The notes beneath the pieces are model-generated. The model made no database searches and was not told the origin of the DNA. It worked only from the letters and a program-made list of their open reading frames with translations. A stretch of DNA of 34,835 nt from Burkholderiales bacterium. Its GTDB lineage: Bacteria; Pseudomonadota; Gammaproteobacteria; Burkholderiales; Burkholderiaceae_C. Both the position numbers and the translations under genes were made by a program. The first letter of the stretch is position 1, and every line of letters begins with the position of its first letter. The stretch lies in assembly GCA_028869095.1 (NCBI GenBank), contig JAGWTE010000005.1, forward strand, positions 1 to 34,835, written 5' to 3'. Of the stretch, positions 32,102 to 34,835 are shown one piece after another.

Positions 32102-33615
32102 TCAAAAGTCTGATTGACAAGATTCTCAAGCCCCGTTCGGGTGCGGCCGGCCGTCAGGCCAAAACACGCATCCCGACGGGCAAGCGCGTCGAAGTGCCTC
32201 AAAGTGAGCACGGAATCGACGTCAACCTCGTCGACGACCGGGCCATGCGCGTGGTCGAAACCCTGCAAAACGCCGGGTATGAGGCCTACATCGTCGGTGG
32301 TGCGGTGCGCGACCTGATCCTGGGGCATCGTCCCAAAGATTTCGACGTGGCCACCAACGCCACGCCGGAGCAGGTCAAAGGACTGTTTCGCCGCGCCTTC
32401 ATCATCGGTCGTCGTTTCCGGATCGTCCACGTGGTCTATGGCCGTGGCCGAGAAAACGAAGTCATCGAGGTGTCGACCTTCCGCGCCTATCTGGACGCCA
32501 CGGCGGCCGAGCAAGTCTCTGGCAACGAAAAGACATCCCGCAAAGAGTTGGCTGACAAGTCCCATGTGGTCGACGCCAGCGGCCGCGTGCTGCGCGACAA
32601 CGTCTGGGGGCCGCAAGACCAGGACGCGGCGCGCCGTGACTTCACCGTCAACGCCATGTACTACGACCCGCGAACGGGCATCGTGGTCGACTTCCACCAT
32701 GGCATCAAAGATGCCAAAAAGCGCGTGCTGCGCATGATCGGCGTGCCTGAGGTGCGTTACCGCGAAGACCCGGTTCGCATCATCCGCGTCGTGCGCTTTG
32801 CCGCCAAGCTGGGCTTTGAGATCGAGCCCAAGACCCGCGAACCCTTGCAGGAAATGGCCGAGTTGCTGAGCAACGTGCCCCAGTCGCGCTTGTTTGACGA
32901 AATGATCAAGTTGCTGCAGACCGGGCACGCCCGTGCGTCGCTGGATCAGTTGCGCAAGCAGGGACTGGACCGCGGTGTGTTCCCCATCTTGGATGCCGTG
33001 TTTGACGAAGCCCGCCGCCATCCTGGTCGCGAGCAGTTCGTTCAACTGGCGCTGGCCGACACCGACCGCCGCGTGTCTGAAGGCAAGCCCGTGGCGCCCA
33101 GCTTCTTGCTGGCCTGCCTGCTGTGGCATGACGTGCAGGATCACTGGAAGCGCGCCATGGCCAAGGGCGAGCCCGCCTTCCCGGCGCTGCAAGCAGCCAC
33201 CGACGCAGTGTTTGACGCCAGCATTGGCGACATCTCTGGTCGCGGCAAGCTGGCCGCCGACATGCGCGAGATCTGGACCATGCAACCCCGCTTTGACAAG
33301 CGTGTGGGCAATGGCCCTCTGACCCTGGTCGAGCAACCACGCTTCCGTGCTGGCTTTGACTTTTTGCGCCTGCGCGGTCAATGTGGTGAGATCGACCCCA
33401 CTCTGGCGAGTTGGTGGGAGGCTTTTTCGCTGGCCGATGCCCACGAGCGCAAGCACCTGATGGACGAAGCGCGCCAGCAAGAGTCGGCCAAACGCGCTGC
33501 CCTGGCTGCCAATGGTGGCAGCGGTGAAGACGGTGACGCCCCGGCCAAGAAACGCCGCCGTCGCCGCCGCAAGCCTGCGGGTGAGGGCGCTTCGCGCGAG
33601 ACCCAAGAGGACTGA
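32098..33615 (+). CDS. pcnB: Poly(A) polymerase I
   Basis: Adds poly(A) tails to RNA 3' ends and thereby promotes decay. It is a class II nucleotidyltransferase: GGAVRDLILGHRPKDFDVATNA (near residue 63) carries the catalytic Asp pair, RRDFTVNAMYYDP (near 181) follows, and VRIIRVVRFAAKLGFEIE (near 225) is the nucleotide-recognition helix. The C-terminus is strongly basic (KKRRRRRRK), as in PcnB, and unlike the CCA-adding enzymes it resembles. The start overlaps the HAD gene by four bases (ATGA). Confidence 0.93.
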   Translation: MIKSLIDKILKPRSGAAGRQAKTRIPTGKRVEVPQSEHGIDVNLVDDRAMRVVETLQNAGYEAYIVGGAVRDLILGHRPKDFDVATNATPEQVKGLFRRAFIIGRRFRIVHVVYGRGRENEVIEVSTFRAYLDATAAEQVSGNEKTSRKELADKSHVVDASGRVLRDNVWGPQDQDAARRDFTVNAMYYDPRTGIVVDFHHGIKDAKKRVLRMIGVPEVRYREDPVRIIRVVRFAAKLGFEIEPKTREPLQEMAELLSNVPQSRLFDEMIKLLQTGHARASLDQLRKQGLDRGVFPILDAVFDEARRHPGREQFVQLALADTDRRVSEGKPVAPSFLLACLLWHDVQDHWKRAMAKGEPAFPALQAATDAVFDASIGDISGRGKLAADMREIWTMQPRFDKRVGNGPLTLVEQPRFRAGFDFLRLRGQCGEIDPTLASWWEAFSLADAHERKHLMDEARQQESAKRAALAANGGSGEDGDAPAKKRRRRRRKPAGEGASRETQED

Positions 33616-33621
33616 ACATCC

Positions 33622-34155
33622 ATGGCTGAGCCGCAGATCCCCCCGCGTTTTCGCGCCTTGGTGGGCATGGGGGGCAATCTGGGCGATGTGGCTGCGCAGC
33701 TGCGCTCGGCCCTGTCTGCTTTGGAGACCCTGCCGTGGACCCGGGTGGAGGGCGTCTCGTCTGTGTACCAGACCGCCCCGGTGGATGCGTCCGGCCCCGA
33801 TTACCTCAACGCCGTGGTGGCCCTGCAGTCCGCATTGGGGCCTGAGGAATTGCTTCGCGCCTTGCTGCAATTGGAGTGCGACCACGACCGCACGCGCCCT
33901 TATCGCCATGCCCCTCGCACCCTGGACCTGGACCTGCTGTGGTTTGGGGGCGCCCAGCGCGACACGGCAACTTTGACCTTGCCGCACCCACGCATGCTGC
34001 AACGCGCATTTGTGCTGGAGCCTTTGAGCGATTTGTTGGATACTCAAAAATGGCCTTGGCCCGCAGATTTACCCCGCCCGACGGCGCAAGAGCGCCAGTT
34101 TTTGGCCCAGCAGCAGGGCATTGCCCAAATCGAATCGCTGCATTTGGCTAAATAG
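33622..34155 (+). CDS. folK: 2-amino-4-hydroxy-6-hydroxymethyldihydropteridine diphosphokinase
   Basis: Transfers pyrophosphate to the pterin alcohol in folate synthesis. Family features are GMGGNLGDVAAQLRSAL near residue 15, SSVYQTAPVD near 46, DYLNAVVALQSAL, and the signature R-PYRHAPRTLDLDLLW near residue 92, which includes the substrate- and Mg-binding residues. At 177 residues it is standard. It starts six bases after pcnB, the same pcnB-folK order as in many proteobacteria. A leader and promoter for rpsU begin directly after its stop. Confidence 0.96.
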   Translation: MAEPQIPPRFRALVGMGGNLGDVAAQLRSALSALETLPWTRVEGVSSVYQTAPVDASGPDYLNAVVALQSALGPEELLRALLQLECDHDRTRPYRHAPRTLDLDLLWFGGAQRDTATLTLPHPRMLQRAFVLEPLSDLLDTQKWPWPADLPRPTAQERQFLAQQQGIAQIESLHLAK

Positions 34156-34178
34156 TAGAAATTTGTCAAAAACCGGGG

Positions 34179-34184
34179 TAGAAT
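34179..34184 (+). promoter_or_regulatory. Candidate -10 element of rpsU
   Basis: GGGGTAGAATCTC contains a TAGAAT -10 hexamer about 24 bases after folK. The expected -35 position shows no good match (TTGTCA is too close, ten bases), so the call is weak. Confidence 0.35.
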
Positions 34185-34189
34185 CTCAG

Positions 34190-34405
34190 GCTTTGTTGGT
34201 GGGGCTTGCTTTGATGCTTGCAAAAAAGTCCCCTGGCGTGGCGGTTTAGACCCAGTCATGCACACCCCGTTGGGCAGACCCGTTTCCATCCGCGGAAACC
34301 GGGAGCGGGCCCTGGCCCGGAGGCCTGTGTGAGTGATCCGAACCCAATGTCAGAGGCCGTTGAAGCCAGCCCTTTGAATGCATTCATACTGAAAGCGAAT
34401 CTGTA
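34190..34405 (+). promoter_or_regulatory. Long structured 5' leader of rpsU
   Basis: About 215 bases precede the rpsU start with no gene in them. Stems seen: GGGGCTT/AAGTCCCC (34200-34233, bulged, with inner TTGC/GCAA), CCCGTTTCC/GGAAACCGGG (34278-34303) and CGGGC/GCCCG (34306-34319). Ribosomal protein leaders often bind their own product, so autogenous control is possible. This is not shown by the sequence alone. Confidence 0.4.
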
Positions 34406-34618
34406 ATGACGACCATCCGTGTCAAAGAAAACGAGCCGTTTGACGTGGCCCTGCGCCGTTTCAAGCGCACCATTGAAAAGCTGGGTCTGCTGACCGAACT
34501 GCGCGCACGCGAGTTCTACGAAAAGCCCACCGCTGAACGCAAGCGCAAGAAGGCTGCTGCCGTCAAGCGCCACTACAAGCGCGTGCGCAGCATGCAACTG
34601 CCCAAGAAGCTGTACTGA
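34406..34618 (+). CDS. rpsU: 30S ribosomal protein S21
   Basis: A small basic ribosomal protein that helps the 16S rRNA 3' end engage mRNA at initiation. The 70 residues are a full S21: [20 protein letters not shown] at the N-terminus and the Arg/Lys-rich [21 protein letters not shown] end. Shine-Dalgarno sequence before ATG 34406 is weak (GAAAG about ten bases away). A terminator follows. In many proteobacteria rpsU precedes yqeY and dnaG, and the fragment at the right edge fits that order. Confidence 0.97.
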
Positions 34619-34674
34619 TACCGGTCTGCTTCTGAACCGGTCAAAATGGCTATCCGCCTGATCGGTTCCTGCAT

Positions 34675-34716
34675 AAAGCCCGCGCGGGGACGCCCATGCG
34701 GGCTTTTTGTTTTTTG
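34675..34716 (+). terminator. Rho-independent terminator after rpsU
   Basis: AAAGCCCGC/GCGGGCTTT forms a nine-base-pair stem around a 14-base loop, followed by TTTTTGTTTTTT. It lies 57 bases past the rpsU stop and would separate rpsU from the next gene. Confidence 0.93.
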
Positions 34717-34750
34717 CATCCATTTCAACCATCCAACCTGATTCACTGCC

Positions 34751-34835
34751 ATGAGCTTGAAAGCACGTATCTCTGATGACATGAAGGCCGCCATGCGCGC
34801 CAAAGAGGCCGACCGTCTGGGCACCATCCGGATGC
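34751..34835 (+). CDS. YqeY-like protein (GatB/YqeY domain), 5' fragment cut by window end
   Basis: ATG 34751 opens MSLKARISDDMKAAMRAKEA, the typical YqeY/Aim41 N-terminus (S-L-K-x-R-I-x-D-D-M-K-x-A-M-R). Only 28 codons are inside the window. No strong Shine-Dalgarno is visible (CACTGCC). The family is related to the tRNA-binding tail of GatB. The rpsU-yqeY order supports the call. Confidence 0.82.
   Translation, partial: MSLKARISDDMKAAMRAKEADRLGTIRM

Noticed and set aside
34163-34168. TTGTCA as a -35 box for rpsU
   Set aside because: It is only ten bases from the TAGAAT -10, too close for a sigma-70 promoter.

Overview
The window looks like chromosomal DNA of a betaproteobacterium of the order Burkholderiales, most like Comamonadaceae (Rhodoferax/Limnohabitans/Hydrogenophaga type). 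I infer this from gene families and gene order, not from a database search. The DNA is GC-rich, so long antisense shadow ORFs are common. I see no insertion sequence, phage gene, CRISPR array or rRNA. There is one tRNA (His, GTG anticodon) at the left edge.

Layout. 1-5.4 kb: tRNA-His, small membrane proteins, an outer-membrane beta-barrel protein, an HU protein with a Lys/Ala-rich tail, a secreted DUF1566-like protein and a membrane-tethered TAXI-type binding protein. 5.5-10.1 kb: a fused indolepyruvate ferredoxin oxidoreductase and an EamA/DMT exporter. 10.1-25.6 kb: a nitrate assimilation island. Its main operon runs leftwards: nirB, a Tat-exported double P-box (PilJ/NarX-like) protein, nirD, a NasA/NapA-like molybdoenzyme, a DmsB-DmsC fusion, a 125-residue unknown, a NasA with a C-terminal BFD-like domain, and ybiB. 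A PP2C-Ser/Thr kinase fusion diverges from nirB, and an NNP-family nitrate transporter lies beyond it. 25.8-28.6 kb: dcd, a hairpin-rich intergenic stretch, a DUF1801-like protein, a PHP phosphoesterase and a YciO/Sua5 protein. 28.6-29.7 kb: plsY and a membrane-anchored glutaredoxin on the minus strand. 29.9-34.8 kb: a membrane-anchored unknown, hda, a HAD phosphatase, pcnB, folK, rpsU with a long leader, and the start of a yqeY-like gene cut by the window edge.

How the genes work together. The transporter imports nitrate, nitrate is reduced to nitrite, and NirBD reduces nitrite to ammonium. The unusual point is that two nitrate-reductase-like molybdoenzymes share the operon. One is soluble and carries a BFD-type Fe-S domain. 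The other sits beside a four-[4Fe-4S] protein fused to an eight-helix quinol-oxidising anchor. Neither the second enzyme nor its partner has a visible export signal, so I infer a quinol-fed reductase facing the cytoplasm. Sigma-54-like -24/-12 elements precede both nirB and the transporter gene, and an NtrC-like dyad lies about 117 bp upstream of the inferred nirB start site. Together these suggest nitrogen-limitation control.
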